From Pseudomonas sp. R28(2017) (GTDB lineage Bacteria; Pseudomonadota; Gammaproteobacteria; Pseudomonadales; Pseudomonadaceae), in NCBI RefSeq assembly GCF_002112505.1, contig NZ_NEHW01000001.1:248001-312000 (forward strand): a DNA stretch of 64,000 nucleotides. Reading direction: 5' to 3'. The stretch's first letter is position 1; every line of letters starts with the position of its first letter. The position numbers and the translations under genes are program-made. Positions 47,990 through 59,535 of this stretch are shown here, piece by piece. The notes beneath the pieces are model-generated. The model had not been told where the DNA came from. It ran no database searches and saw only the letters and a program-made list of their open reading frames with translations.

Positions 47990-49951
<1,962 letters not shown>

Positions 49952-50365
49952 CTGTGTTACCTCGGTGTAATAGTTGTTTTTGTATGGAATCGTTTGTAAC
50001 TGTACCAGAGCGGGAAAAACCATACGACGATGGTAGTAGCGCGCCTTGCAAATCTTCATGTGAACGGCGCGGAAGGCTCTAGCCCGCAGCCGCCGGCCCG
50101 GCAAGGGAAAAATGCGATCAACCCTGACGGGGGATTGTTACAGATTCTGGAAAAAGGCAAAAAAACTTTATCAAAACGCCATCTGTTTCCCTTAGTTGCC
50201 CAGGCATAAGATTCACCTCGCCAGCAACGGCAAGGCGATTAACTACTGGAAACAGCCCCCACGAAGGCAATCAGTTAATCCCTCTCTCATTCCGATAGTT
50301 GAACTTTGGCAGTACTCGCGGCGCCACAAGCGCCGCGTGCCCCCTCACGACCTTAGACAGGTAAA
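49952..50365. other. 414-bp gap between acs and the DUF2790 gene
   Basis: Divergent promoter region. It contains an A/T-rich stretch (50150-50180) and a dyad CGCC...GGCG near 50220-50236. No TGGCAC-N5-TTGC sigma-54 site was found by eye and no ORF is supported. Confidence 0.5.
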
Positions 50366-50626
50366 ATGAAAATGAAAGCTTTACTGGTATTGGTACTTGG
50401 CGGTCTTTGCGGCGCGGCGATGGCCGGCGAAGCAAACAATGTCGAGCAGATTCCGGTTGAACAGTACAGTTACTCGCAGCACCTGGACATTGCCCGCGTC
50501 ATCTCCATGAGCGAAGTGCCCAACGTCTGCGAAGTCGTGCCCGCCCGCATGACCTACGAGGACTCCAAGGGCCAGAAGCACATTCTCGAATACCGCGTGA
50601 TGGGGAACGGCTGCTCGAACGGCTAA
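50366..50626 (+). CDS. Small secreted DUF2790 protein
   Basis: 86 residues: signal peptide MKMKALLVLVLGGLCGAAMAG, then a compact domain with two cysteines (NVCEVVPARMTYEDSKG; YRVMGNGCSNG) that could form a disulfide. This matches the Pseudomonas-specific DUF2790 family, small periplasmic proteins of unknown function often present in several paralogues. ATG 50372 is an alternative start. A GC-rich hairpin (GGGCCCC/GGGGCCC, 50637-50654) and a REP copy follow. Confidence 0.85.
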   Translation: MKMKALLVLVLGGLCGAAMAGEANNVEQIPVEQYSYSQHLDIARVISMSEVPNVCEVVPARMTYEDSKGQKHILEYRVMGNGCSNG

Positions 50627-50652
50627 GCCTTGAGATGAGGGCCCCTGCGGGG

Positions 50653-50681
50653 CCCTTCGCGGGCTCGCCCGCTCCCACAGG
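50653..50681. repeat. Single REP element between DUF2790 gene and phhR
   Basis: One REP copy (CGCGGGCTCGCCCGCTCCC) next to a GC hairpin in the convergent gap. No inverted partner was found. Confidence 0.8.
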
Positions 50682-50717
50682 TATTGCACAAGCTGAACAG
50701 ACACTTGATGATTCGAT

Positions 50718-52277
50718 TTAATCTGCGGACTTGCCCAATGAGTAATCCCTTAACTTATTGGCAATCGTAGTATGCGAAACTCCCAACCTTTTCCCTAAAG
50801 CCCGACTACTTGGAAACTCGCCCATCAGACTTTCCAACACGGCCTTTTCAAATCGTCCGACAATCTGCGAAAGATCCCCGTCCAGCGAAAACTCACCCAA
50901 CGGTTGCCGCACGCCATAGTCCGGCAGGCGAATATGTTCGCTTTTCACCACCCCGCCTTCGCATAACGAAACCGCCTGGAACAACACGTTCTCCAACTGC
51001 CGCACATTACCCGGCCAGTGATACTGGCTGAGCTTGTCCATGGCCGCCGGTGCCAGGCGTGGCATGGCGCAGCCAATCTGCCGGCTGGCCTGATCAAGGA
51101 AGTGCTGCACCAGGCCCTCCAGCCCGTCCATGCATTCGCGCAGCGGCGGAATGTGCAGCGACAGCACGTTGAGCCGGTGATACAGGTCCTGGCGGAACTC
51201 GCCTCGGGCGCACAGCTCCGACAGGTCGACCTGGGTGGCGCAGATCACCCGCACATCCAGGTACACCTCTTCATCGCTACCGACACGGCGGAAGCAACCG
51301 TCCTGCAAGAAGCGCAGCAGCTTCACCTGCAGACGCGGGCTCATCTCCCCTACCCCGTCCAGGAACAACGTACCGCCAGCGGTCAATTCCAGCAGCCCCA
51401 GCTTGCCCTCGGCACGCGCACCCTCGAATGCCCCCGGGCCATAACCGAACAACTCGGTTTCGGCCATCGACTCCGGCAGGCCGGCACAGTTGAGGGCCAT
51501 CAACGGCGCCTGGCCGCGCGGGCTGGCCAGGTGGCAGGCGCGGGCCAGCAACTCCTTGCCGGTGCCGGTCTCACCTTCGATCAGCAAGGGCGCATCCAGC
51601 GGCGCCATGCGCCGCGCTTCACGTACCACCGCCGCCATCACCCGCGAACTCTGGAAGATGCTGTCGAAACCGCGCAGCTCCTGCTTGCGCACGTTGTAGA
51701 TGCGCTCACCGATGCGGTCGGCGCGGTGCAGGGTCAGCACGGCACCGGCCAGGGCCTCGCTGTCATCGTGCTCGGACTGCAGCGGCGCGATATCGGCCAG
51801 GAACACGTCCCCCTTGACCTTGATGCGCAGGCCATTGATGCGCGACTTGTTGGCGCGCACCAGCTCGGGCAGGTCGAAATCCTCGACATAGCGCGCCAGC
51901 GGCATGCCCGGCACCTCGTCGACGCGCACACCGAGCAACTGCGCCGCGGTGCGGTTGGCGGCGACGATGCTGCCGCCCATGTCGATCGACAGTACCGGGA
52001 AATCCAGCGCGCCAAGCAGCGCGTTGAGCTCCATATGGCGGCGCTCGCTGGGCATCAGGCCGACGCGCTTGACCCCGAATACGCCGGCAATCGATTCGAA
52101 CTTGGGCCGCAATGCCTGGAACTGCAGGTTGATCAGGTTCGGGCAGTGCAGGTAGATGGCGTTGCCATGGTCCCCTCCCACCTCGCCACGCAGGACGTTG
52201 ATGCCGTATTCCACCAGCAGGTTGAGGATGTCGCGAAGGATGCCGATGCGGTTCTGGCAATGCACTTTGATACGCAT
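50718..52277 (-). CDS. phhR: PhhR, TyrR-type regulator of aromatic amino-acid catabolism
   Basis: 519 residues: N-terminal ACT domain (MRIKVHCQNRIGILRDIL), PAS domain (about 75-190), AAA+ domain with Walker A GETGTGKELLARACH and Walker B-region GGTLFLDGVGEM, and C-terminal HTH (ALGKRLGVSHTTIANKL). The sigma-54 contact loop reads GAFEGA instead of GAFTGA. PhhR of P. putida has been reported to activate phhA with sigma-70 through two upstream sites, which fits the altered loop. Divergent from phhA over a 256-bp gap that contains two candidate boxes. Confidence 0.95.
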   Translation of the reverse strand: MRIKVHCQNRIGILRDILNLLVEYGINVLRGEVGGDHGNAIYLHCPNLINLQFQALRPKFESIAGVFGVKRVGLMPSERRHMELNALLGALDFPVLSIDMGGSIVAANRTAAQLLGVRVDEVPGMPLARYVEDFDLPELVRANKSRINGLRIKVKGDVFLADIAPLQSEHDDSEALAGAVLTLHRADRIGERIYNVRKQELRGFDSIFQSSRVMAAVVREARRMAPLDAPLLIEGETGTGKELLARACHLASPRGQAPLMALNCAGLPESMAETELFGYGPGAFEGARAEGKLGLLELTAGGTLFLDGVGEMSPRLQVKLLRFLQDGCFRRVGSDEEVYLDVRVICATQVDLSELCARGEFRQDLYHRLNVLSLHIPPLRECMDGLEGLVQHFLDQASRQIGCAMPRLAPAAMDKLSQYHWPGNVRQLENVLFQAVSLCEGGVVKSEHIRLPDYGVRQPLGEFSLDGDLSQIVGRFEKAVLESLMGEFPSSRALGKRLGVSHTTIANKLRDYSLGKSAD

Positions 52278-52323
52278 GGATGTTCTCTAAGCGGCGAAGT
52301 TTTTCAACCTCACCCGGAAAAGT

Positions 52324-52341
52324 CGTAAAGATAAGCTGACA
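52324..52341 (+). promoter_or_regulatory. PhhR/TyrR-box candidate, site 1
   Basis: CGTAAA-N6-CTGACA compared with the TyrR-box pattern TGTAAA-N6-TTTACA. It is weak but lies 56 bp from the better box. Confidence 0.4.
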
Positions 52342-52396
52342 AAAACCCGGTAAACGACAGCTTGATCAGCCGGATTTTCCGGCATGCCGGCCATTT

Positions 52397-52414
52397 TGTA
52401 AAATTATCGTTACG
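52397..52414 (+). promoter_or_regulatory. PhhR/TyrR-box candidate, site 2
   Basis: TGTAAA (52397-52402), 6 nt, GTTACG (52409-52414). The first half-site is perfect. It lies 120 bp before the phhA ATG. Confidence 0.65.
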
Positions 52415-52533
52415 CAAGACGGATCAAAGGGCACCTGCGCCCAGGGCCTGCCCCCGTGCAAATCATCCGGTGAAGGGATATTCCTAAGTCATGTCGTGGA
52501 CATAACAAGAAAAGCCCTCACCAGGAGAGCCAC

Positions 52534-53322
52534 ATGAAACAGACGCAATACGTGGCACGCGAGCCCGATGCGCACGGTTTTATCGATTACCCGCAGCAAG
52601 AGCATGCGGTATGGAACACCCTGATCACCCGCCAGCTGAAAGTCATCGAAGGCCGCGCGTGCCAGGAATACCTGGACGGCATCGACCAGCTCAAGCTGCC
52701 CCATGACCGCATTCCGCAGCTGGGCGAGATCAACAAGGTGCTGGGCGCCACCACTGGCTGGCAGGTTGCCCGGGTACCGGCGCTGATCCCCTTCCAGACC
52801 TTCTTCGAGCTGCTGGCCAGCAAGCGCTTCCCGGTCGCCACCTTCATCCGCACCCCGGAAGAGCTGGACTACCTGCAGGAACCGGACATCTTCCACGAGA
52901 TCTTCGGCCACTGCCCGCTGCTGACCAACCCGTTCTTCGCCGAATTCACCCACACCTACGGCAAGCTCGGCCTGGCCGCAACCAAGGAACAACGCGTGTA
53001 CCTGGCGCGCCTGTACTGGATGACCATCGAATTCGGCCTGATGGAGACCGCCCAGGGCCGCAAGATCTATGGCGGCGGCATCCTCTCCTCGCCGAAAGAG
53101 ACCGTCTACAGTCTGTCAGGTGAACCTGAGCATCAGCTTTTCGACCCGATCGAGTGCATGCGCACGCCGTACCGTATCGACATCCTGCAGCCGCTGTACT
53201 TCGTGCTGCCGAACATGAAGCGCCTGTTCGACCTGGCCCACGAAGACATCATGGCCATGGTCCAGCAAGCCATGCAGCTGGGGCTGCACGCACCGAAATT
53301 TCCACCCAAGGTCGCAGCCTGA
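52534..53322 (+). CDS. phhA: PhhA, phenylalanine 4-hydroxylase
   Basis: 262 residues, the bacterial single-domain form of the aromatic amino-acid hydroxylases. The iron ligands are visible as H121 and H126 ([11 protein letters not shown]) and E166 ([10 protein letters not shown]). It uses tetrahydrobiopterin or a related pterin and O2 to convert Phe to Tyr. A good ribosome site (CAGGAGAG) precedes ATG 52534. Followed after 38 bp by phhB, which recycles the pterin. Confidence 0.97.
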   Translation: MKQTQYVAREPDAHGFIDYPQQEHAVWNTLITRQLKVIEGRACQEYLDGIDQLKLPHDRIPQLGEINKVLGATTGWQVARVPALIPFQTFFELLASKRFPVATFIRTPEELDYLQEPDIFHEIFGHCPLLTNPFFAEFTHTYGKLGLAATKEQRVYLARLYWMTIEFGLMETAQGRKIYGGGILSSPKETVYSLSGEPEHQLFDPIECMRTPYRIDILQPLYFVLPNMKRLFDLAHEDIMAMVQQAMQLGLHAPKFPPKVAA

Positions 53323-53360
53323 GCACCTTGCCGATAACAACTCGAAGCGGAAAACACACC

Positions 53361-53717
53361 ATGAATGCCTTGAACCAAGCCCATTGCGAAGCCTGCCGCG
53401 CTGACGCACCCAAGGTCACCGACGAGGAACTGGCGGTACTGATCCGCGAGATCCCGGACTGGAACATCGAAGTCCGCGACGGCCACATGGAACTGGAGCG
53501 TGTGTTCCTGTTCAAGAACTTCAAGCAGGCCCTGGCCTTCACCAACGCCGTGGGCGAGATCGCCGAAGCCGAAGGCCACCACCCTGGCCTGCTGACCGAA
53601 TGGGGCAAGGTCACCGTGACCTGGTGGAGCCATTCCATCAAGGGCCTGCACCGCAATGACTTCATCATGTGCGCGCGCACCGACAAGGTCGCCGAGACGG
53701 CTGAAGGCCGTAAGTAA
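53361..53717 (+). CDS. phhB: PhhB, pterin-4a-carbinolamine dehydratase
   Basis: 118 residues from ATG 53361. The active-site signature [20 protein letters not shown] is intact. It dehydrates the 4a-carbinolamine made by PhhA so that the pterin can be reduced again. In P. aeruginosa the operon continues with the aminotransferase phhC; here a strong terminator follows instead. Confidence 0.96.
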   Translation: MNALNQAHCEACRADAPKVTDEELAVLIREIPDWNIEVRDGHMELERVFLFKNFKQALAFTNAVGEIAEAEGHHPGLLTEWGKVTVTWWSHSIKGLHRNDFIMCARTDKVAETAEGRK

Positions 53718-53725
53718 GCACCACC

Positions 53726-53752
53726 AACAGGGCCTCAGGGCCCTGTTTTTTT
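53726..53752 (+). terminator. Intrinsic terminator after phhB
   Basis: Stem ACAGGGCC / GGCCCTGT with a TCAG loop, followed by seven Ts. Confidence 0.92.
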
Positions 53753-53917
53753 GCCCGCTTTCTGTGCGAAATCTGTCCGGTATCCGCCCGCAAAACCGAC
53801 AAGCGACCGGGAAAAGTTACAAACTGTCATCCAGACTTGTGTATCCTGCCCCAGCTTTACGAAGCTTCGAACGCGCCTGGCGCAGACTTTTCACTCACAC
53901 TTGCGAGGAACGACGAG

Positions 53918-54046
53918 ATGCATGAAATCCCGAATCTTCCCTTCCCAAGCCTGAACCCAGAAGAGCCAACCGTTACCGTCCACGCCGAACCGACGCCTGC
54001 CGTCGATCAGGATGGTGACGATCAATCCAGCGCTGACCAGGAATAA
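53918..54046 (+). CDS. 42-residue acidic small protein, function unknown
   Basis: ATG 53918 with GAGGAA 8 nt upstream. It encodes 42 residues beginning MHEIPNLPFPSLNPEEPTV and ending DDQSSADQE, strongly acidic and Pro-rich, with no membrane segment, so it is probably unstructured. It has its own intergenic space after the phhB terminator. The good ribosome site and the biased composition favour a real gene. No function can be assigned. Confidence 0.6.
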   Translation: MHEIPNLPFPSLNPEEPTVTVHAEPTPAVDQDGDDQSSADQE

Positions 54047-54065
54047 ACCGCGCATCCCTGCGACT

Positions 54066-54115
54066 GTGTGAAAACGGCTGACCTGCGGGCAACCCCCGTC
54101 ATCACGTTTTCACAC
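54066..54115. repeat. 11-bp perfect inverted repeat after the small ORF
   Basis: GTGTGAAAACG (54066-54076) and CGTTTTCACAC (54105-54115) with 28 bp between. No T-run follows. It lies between the 42-residue ORF and the MFS gene, 30 bp before the MFS ATG, so it may be an operator for the transporter. Confidence 0.7.
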
Positions 54116-54144
54116 CGTCACGAACCTCTGCCACGAAGACCCTC

Positions 54145-55338
54145 ATGCCTGACTCACCGCGCCCTCTTGCGGTCACCCTGCAAGTCGTTTCCATCGTCCT
54201 TTTCACCTTCATCGGCTACCTGAACATCGGCATCCCCCTCGCCGTGTTGCCTGGCTACGTGCATAACGACCTCGGCTTCAGCGCCGTGATCGCTGGCCTG
54301 GTGATCAGCGTGCAGTACCTCGCCACCCTGCTCAGCCGCCCTACCGCCAGCCGTATCATCGACAACCTCGGCAGCAAGAAGGCAGTCATGTACGGCCTGG
54401 CCGGCTGCGGCCTGAGCGGCGTGTTCATGCTGGCCTGCGCCTTCCTCACCGACCTGCCCTGGGCCAGCCTGGGCTGCTTGCTGGTCGGCCGCCTGGTGCT
54501 CGGTAGCGCGGAAAGCCTGGTGGGTTCTGGCTCGATCGGCTGGGGCATCGGCCGAGTCGGTGCCGAGCACACGGCCAAGGTCATTTCCTGGAACGGCATC
54601 GCCAGCTATGGCGCGCTGGCCATCGGTGCGCCATTGGGCGTGTTGATGGTCAAGGGCCTGGGACTGTGGAGCATGGGCGTGAGCATCATCCTGCTGTGCG
54701 CGCTGGGCCTGCTGCTGGCCTGGCCGAAACGCGCAGCGCCTGTGGTCAGCGGCAAGCGCCTGCCGTTCATGCAGGTGCTGGGCAAGGTGTTCCCGCATGG
54801 CTCGGGGCTGGCCCTGGGCTCGATCGGCTTTGGCACCATCGCCACCTTCATCACCCTGTACTACGCCAGCCGCGGCTGGGCCAATGCAGCACTGACCCTG
54901 AGCCTGTTCGGCGCCAGCTTCATCTGCGCGCGGCTGCTGTTCGGCAACCTGATCAACCGGATTGGTGGGTTCAGGGTGGCAATCGTTTGCCTGTCGGTGG
55001 AAACCCTGGGGCTGCTCATGCTGTGGCTGGCGCCGAATGCCGAGATGGCGTTGGCGGGAGCGGCGCTGAGTGGTTTCGGCTTCTCGCTGGTGTTCCCGGC
55101 GCTGGGCGTGGAAGCGGTGAACCAGGTGTCGGCAGCCAACCGCGGGGCGGCGGTGGGGGCGTATTCGCTGTTCATCGACTTGTCGCTGGGGATTACCGGG
55201 CCGCTGGTGGGTGCGGTGGCATCGGGGTTCGGGTTTGCTTCGATGTTTCTGTTTGCGGCGGCGGCGGCGTGTTGTGGGCTGGTGTTGAGCCTGTATCTGT
55301 ACAAGCAGGCCCGCAGCCTGCGCAAAAGTCCTGAATAA
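54145..55338 (+). CDS. MFS transporter, YhhS/YfcJ-like
   Basis: 397 residues with about twelve membrane segments. The loop 2-3 motif is [21 protein letters not shown], close to the YhhS/YfcJ branch of drug/sugar efflux MFS proteins. Substrate unknown. No regulator is adjacent; the inverted repeat just upstream is the only candidate control site. It ends at a REP pair in the convergent gap with the YdiJ-like gene. Confidence 0.85.
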   Translation: MPDSPRPLAVTLQVVSIVLFTFIGYLNIGIPLAVLPGYVHNDLGFSAVIAGLVISVQYLATLLSRPTASRIIDNLGSKKAVMYGLAGCGLSGVFMLACAFLTDLPWASLGCLLVGRLVLGSAESLVGSGSIGWGIGRVGAEHTAKVISWNGIASYGALAIGAPLGVLMVKGLGLWSMGVSIILLCALGLLLAWPKRAAPVVSGKRLPFMQVLGKVFPHGSGLALGSIGFGTIATFITLYYASRGWANAALTLSLFGASFICARLLFGNLINRIGGFRVAIVCLSVETLGLLMLWLAPNAEMALAGAALSGFGFSLVFPALGVEAVNQVSAANRGAAVGAYSLFIDLSLGITGPLVGAVASGFGFASMFLFAAAAACCGLVLSLYLYKQARSLRKSPE

Positions 55339-55345
55339 CGGGTCG

Positions 55346-55450
55346 CCTGCACCGGCCTCTTCGCGGGCAAGCCCGCTCCCACAGGTTGAGCACTGACCTC
55401 AGGCCCAGTGGTCCCCCTGTGGGAGCGGGCTTGCCCGCGAATGGGCTGCG
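55346..55450. repeat. REP pair (inverted) between MFS gene and ydiJ-like gene
   Basis: Inverted REP copies (CGCGGGCAAGCCCGCTCCC and GGGAGCGGGCTTGCCCGCG) about 45 bp apart, in a convergent gap where they could act as a two-way transcription end. Confidence 0.88.
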
Positions 55451-55474
55451 AAGCAGCCCACAGGGCCTTGCGGG

Positions 55475-58400
55475 TCAGCGCTTGGCGTACTGCAACACAA
55501 CTTCCAGAGGGTGGCGCATCTGCCGCTCGGTCATGCGCTTGACCTGGCTGCGGCACGAGTAGCCGGTCGCCAGTGCCTCACCTTGCTTGTCCAGCTTGGT
55601 CGCCCACGACTGCTCGAAGATGGTCCGCGAAGTCTCCTGGTTGCGCGCCTCGTGCCCGTAGGTACCGGACATGCCGCAGCAGCCGGTCGCCTCGGTCACC
55701 AGTTTCAGCCCCAGGCGGGCAAACACCTGCTCCCACTGCCTGGTGCTGGCTGGCACGTTGGTCTTCTCGGTGCAGTGCGCCATCAGGCGGAAGTTGCCCG
55801 GCGCAGCAGGCGCCTGCTCCGGCAGCACATCCATCAGCCACTCCTGTGGCAGCAGGACGTTCGGGCATGCATCCAGGCCCGGCACCTTCTGGTACTCCTG
55901 GCGATAGACCAGGGTCATCGCCGGGTCCAGGCCCACCAGCGGCACGCCGCAGTCAGCCAGGGCCTTGAGCTGGGTCGCATTGCGGATCGCCGCCTTGGCG
56001 AAGGCACCGAGGAAGCCCTGCACGTGCAGCGGCTTGCCGTTGGCGCTATACGGCGCCAGGAACACCCGGTGGCCGAGGCGATGGGCCAGTTCGATGAACG
56101 CAGCCAGCAGCGGCGTTTCGAAATAGCGGGTGAAGGCATCCTGCACCAGTACGATGCTGCGCTCGCGCTGGGCTGGAGTCAGCTCGCGCAGGGCCGGTAC
56201 GCTGGCCACGCCGACGCGGCAACGGGTCAGGGTCGACTGGAAGTTGAAGCGGCTGATCAGCGGGCTGTCGACCATGCCGACCTTGTCCGCCAGCAGCTTG
56301 CTGACCCACTTAGAGCCCATCACCGCGTTGTACAGGCCAGGTGCATGGGCCAGGTACGGGATGGTGAATTCCAGCGAGCCGATCAGGTAGTCACGCAGCG
56401 GGCGTTGGTAGCGGCCGTGGTACAGCTCGAGGAAGCGCGAGCGGAAGTCCGGCACGTTGACCTTGATCGGGCACTGCCCTGCGCACGACTTGCATGCCAG
56501 GCAGCCGGCCATCGCGTCGTACACCTCGTGGGAGAAGTCTTCCTGGCCCTGGTTGCGTGCACGGTTGTTGCGCAGCCGCGCCGGCAGGCCCTTGAGCCAC
56601 GACACCTTGTTGCGCGCCGCCGCCAGCACATCGATGTTGGCCTCGCCCTGCAGGCGCAGCCATTCGCGCATCAGCGAGGCACGGCCCTTGGGCGAATGCT
56701 GGCGCTCGCGGGTGGCCTTCCACGACGGGCACATGGCGTCGTTGGGGTCGTAGTTGTAGCAGGCGCCGTTGCCGTTGCAGTGCACGGCGCTGGGGAAGTC
56801 CTGCCACACGCGCTCGTCGATGGTGCGGTCGAGGTCGCCGCGCAGGGTCACGCCATCCACCGGGGTCAGGCCTTCGGCGCTGTCCGGTGGGGTGCAGATC
56901 TTGCCCGGGTTGAGCTGGTTGTGCGGGTCGAAGGCGCCTTTCAGGCGCTGCAGCGCCGGGTACAGCGCACCGAAGTACTCCGGCACGTATTCCGAACGCA
57001 GGCCCTTGCCGTGCTCGCCCCACAGCAGGCCGCCGTAGCGCTTGGTCAGCGCGGCGACGGCGTCGGAAATCGGCTTGACCAGCGCGGCCTGGGCCGGGTC
57101 TTTCATGTCCAGCGCCGGGCGCACGTGCAGCACGCCGGCATCGACGTGGCCGAACATGCCGTAGGCCAGGCCGTAGCCGTCGAGCAGCGCGCGGAAGTCG
57201 GCGATGTAGTCGGCCAGTTGCTCCGGTGGCACGGCCGTGTCCTCGACGAACGGCTGCGGGCGCACCTCGCCCTCGACGTTGCCAAGCAGGCCCACTGAGC
57301 GCTTGCGCATGGTGTAGACGCGGGTCACTGCCTCGGCGCCCTCGGCCAGGGTGTGGCCCAGGCGCTCGACGCTGGTGTCACTTTGCAGGTGGTCGATGAA
57401 TGCCTGGACCCGGGCGTTGACCTCGGCCGGCTCGTCGCCGCAGAACTCCACCAGGTTGATGCCCAGGGTCGGGCGCTCGGGGTCGGCCGGGAAGTACTCG
57501 GCAACGCTGTGCCAGACGATGTCCTTCATCGCTAGCATCAGCACCTTGGAGTCGACCGTCTCGATCGACAGCGGCTTGAGCGCCATCAGTGCGTTGGCGT
57601 CGCGCAGGGCGTCCATGAAGCTGCTGTAACGCACGTTGACCAGCACGGCGTATTTCGGGATCGGCAGCACATTGAGCTTGGCTTCGACCACATAGCCCAG
57701 CGACCCCTCGGCGCCGCACAGCACGCTGTTGAGGTTGAAGCGGCCCTGCTCGTCGCGCAGGTGCGCCAGGTCGTAGCCGGTCAGGCAGCGGTTGAGCTTG
57801 GGGAAGGTGGTCTCGATCAGCTCGGCCTGGGTTTCCTGGATCTCCCGGGCCATGCGGTACACCTCGCCAACCCGGCCAGGTGCGGCGCAGGCCTGTTCCA
57901 GCGCGGCGTCGTCGATCGGCAGGCTGTGCAAGCGCTCGCCGCCAAGCAGCACACTGTGCAACTCGAGCACGTGGTCGCGGGTCTTGCCGTAGGTGCAGCT
58001 GCCCTGGCCGCTGGCGTCGGTGTTGATCATGCCGCCGACGGTGGCGCGGTTGGAGGTGGACAGCTCAGGGGCGAAGAACAGCCCGTGGGGCTTGAGCGCG
58101 GCGTTGAGCTGGTCCTTGACGGTACCGGCCTGGACCCGCACCCAGCGCTCCTCGACATTGATTTCGAGGATCTGGTTCATGTGCCGCGACAGGTCGACGA
58201 CGATGCCGTCGGTCAACGACTGGCCATTGGTGCCGGTGCCGCCACCACGCGGGGTCAGCTTGACCGCCTTGAAGCGTGGCTCGCCCATCAGCGTGGCGAC
58301 CCGCGCCACGTCGTCGGCGTCCAGCGGGAATACTGCCGCCTGGGGCAGGCGCTGGTAGATCGAGTTGTCGGTGGCCAGCACCGTACGGGTGCCGTAGTCG

Positions 58401-58495
58401 GCGCTGATCTGGCCACGGAAGCCGCTGTTGCGCAGGGCTTCGAGGAATTCGGGGTAGTTGGCGCTCGGCGCAAGGGTCGACAGCTGGGCGATCAT
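55475..58495 (-). CDS. YdiJ-like FAD/Fe-S dehydrogenase (D-2-hydroxyacid, probably D-2-hydroxyglutarate)
   Basis: 1006 residues. N-terminal FAD-binding domain of the lactate/glycolate oxidase type (LTPRGGGTGTNGQSLTDGIVVDLS near residue 80) and its C-terminal partner (GMFGHVDAGVLHVRPALDM). A 4Fe-4S ferredoxin segment follows (CLACKSCAGQCPIKVNVP near 660), then a CCG-type cysteine-rich domain (GCCGMSGTYGHEARN near 940). YdiJ in E. coli acts on D-2-hydroxyglutarate; D-lactate is an alternative. Membrane-associated electron transfer to quinone is likely. Divergent from the LysR gene, which may control it. Confidence 0.88.
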   Translation of the reverse strand: MIAQLSTLAPSANYPEFLEALRNSGFRGQISADYGTRTVLATDNSIYQRLPQAAVFPLDADDVARVATLMGEPRFKAVKLTPRGGGTGTNGQSLTDGIVVDLSRHMNQILEINVEERWVRVQAGTVKDQLNAALKPHGLFFAPELSTSNRATVGGMINTDASGQGSCTYGKTRDHVLELHSVLLGGERLHSLPIDDAALEQACAAPGRVGEVYRMAREIQETQAELIETTFPKLNRCLTGYDLAHLRDEQGRFNLNSVLCGAEGSLGYVVEAKLNVLPIPKYAVLVNVRYSSFMDALRDANALMALKPLSIETVDSKVLMLAMKDIVWHSVAEYFPADPERPTLGINLVEFCGDEPAEVNARVQAFIDHLQSDTSVERLGHTLAEGAEAVTRVYTMRKRSVGLLGNVEGEVRPQPFVEDTAVPPEQLADYIADFRALLDGYGLAYGMFGHVDAGVLHVRPALDMKDPAQAALVKPISDAVAALTKRYGGLLWGEHGKGLRSEYVPEYFGALYPALQRLKGAFDPHNQLNPGKICTPPDSAEGLTPVDGVTLRGDLDRTIDERVWQDFPSAVHCNGNGACYNYDPNDAMCPSWKATRERQHSPKGRASLMREWLRLQGEANIDVLAAARNKVSWLKGLPARLRNNRARNQGQEDFSHEVYDAMAGCLACKSCAGQCPIKVNVPDFRSRFLELYHGRYQRPLRDYLIGSLEFTIPYLAHAPGLYNAVMGSKWVSKLLADKVGMVDSPLISRFNFQSTLTRCRVGVASVPALRELTPAQRERSIVLVQDAFTRYFETPLLAAFIELAHRLGHRVFLAPYSANGKPLHVQGFLGAFAKAAIRNATQLKALADCGVPLVGLDPAMTLVYRQEYQKVPGLDACPNVLLPQEWLMDVLPEQAPAAPGNFRLMAHCTEKTNVPASTRQWEQVFARLGLKLVTEATGCCGMSGTYGHEARNQETSRTIFEQSWATKLDKQGEALATGYSCRSQVKRMTERQMRHPLEVVLQYAKR

Positions 58496-58647
58496 CGAAG
58501 GATGGCCTCTTGATATGGGCTAATTCACGGGAATCCTGTCGTTCCGGCATGCATGGTTTGATGCAGGGATGACGTATAGGCCAATGTTCCTGTAGTTTCG
58601 CTTCAGGGGCAAACGGATAATCCTGCCGCTATCAATGACTTTTATGA

Positions 58648-59532
58648 ATGAATTACCGCCACCTGACACCGTCCATGTCGCTGCTGCTGGCTTTCGAGGC
58701 CGCCGCCCGGCATGAAAGCTACACCCGCGCCGCTGCCGAACTGTCGCTGACCCAGAGCGCGGTCAGCCGTCAGGTACAGGCGCTGGAGCAGCAACTGGGC
58801 CTGACCCTGTTCCGCCGCGAAGGCCGCCAGGTCCAACTGACCGACGTCGGCCGGCTGTACCAGCGCGAGCTGAGCGAAGCATTGGGGCGCATCCGCAGCG
58901 CCACTCTGCAGGCGCTGGCCTACCAGTCCGGCGTCGGCACCCTGCGCCTGGCGACCCTGCCCACCTTCGGCTCGAAGTGGCTGCTGCCGCGCCTGCATGC
59001 GTTCTACAGCGCCCACCCGGGCATGCTGGTGCACATTCATTCACGCATCGAAGCGATCAATTTCGACACCAGCGAGATCGACGCCGCCATCGGCGTCGCC
59101 AGCCATGACCTGCCAGGCTTGATCTGCCACCGGCTGCATGCCGAGGAACTGGTGGTGATCCTGCCGCCCGAGGCGGGTGGCGATGGCCTGGGCTGGGGCC
59201 CTTCGCGGGTCAGTGAAGAGGTCCTGTTGAACGTGGCCAACAACCCGCATGCCTGGGGCGAGTGGTTTTCCCACCACGGCCTGCCGCACCGGGCGATGCG
59301 CCTGGGGCCTAGCTTCGAACTGACCTCACACCTGATTCAGGCAGTGCGGGCCGGGATCGGCATCGGCCTGGTACCGAGGATTCTGGTGGAGGAAGAGCTG
59401 GCCAAGGGTGAGCTGTTCAGCCCCGGGGCGCCGTTTGCCAGCCAGCGCAGTTATTACCTGATCTATCCGCCGCGCAACGAGGCCTTGCCTTCCCTCAGGG
59501 CATTTCGCAGCTGGTTGCTGGAACAGATCTGA
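58648..59532 (+). CDS. LysR-family regulator, GcvA-like
   Basis: 294 residues. N-terminal winged HTH with RHESYTRAAAELSLTQSAVSRQ, typical of the GcvA/AmpR branch; the C-terminal effector domain starts near residue 95 (GTLRLATLPTFGSKWLLPRL). Divergent from the YdiJ-like gene across 152 bp, the usual arrangement for a LysR protein and its target. Effector unknown; a 2-hydroxyacid is plausible. Confidence 0.9.
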   Translation: MNYRHLTPSMSLLLAFEAAARHESYTRAAAELSLTQSAVSRQVQALEQQLGLTLFRREGRQVQLTDVGRLYQRELSEALGRIRSATLQALAYQSGVGTLRLATLPTFGSKWLLPRLHAFYSAHPGMLVHIHSRIEAINFDTSEIDAAIGVASHDLPGLICHRLHAEELVVILPPEAGGDGLGWGPSRVSEEVLLNVANNPHAWGEWFSHHGLPHRAMRLGPSFELTSHLIQAVRAGIGIGLVPRILVEEELAKGELFSPGAPFASQRSYYLIYPPRNEALPSLRAFRSWLLEQI

Positions 59533-59535
59533 CGC

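Noticed and set aside
50295..50330. Sigma-54-like GG-N10-GC before the DUF2790 gene
   Set aside because: The -12 part does not match TTGC and the pattern is too short to be meaningful in GC-rich DNA.
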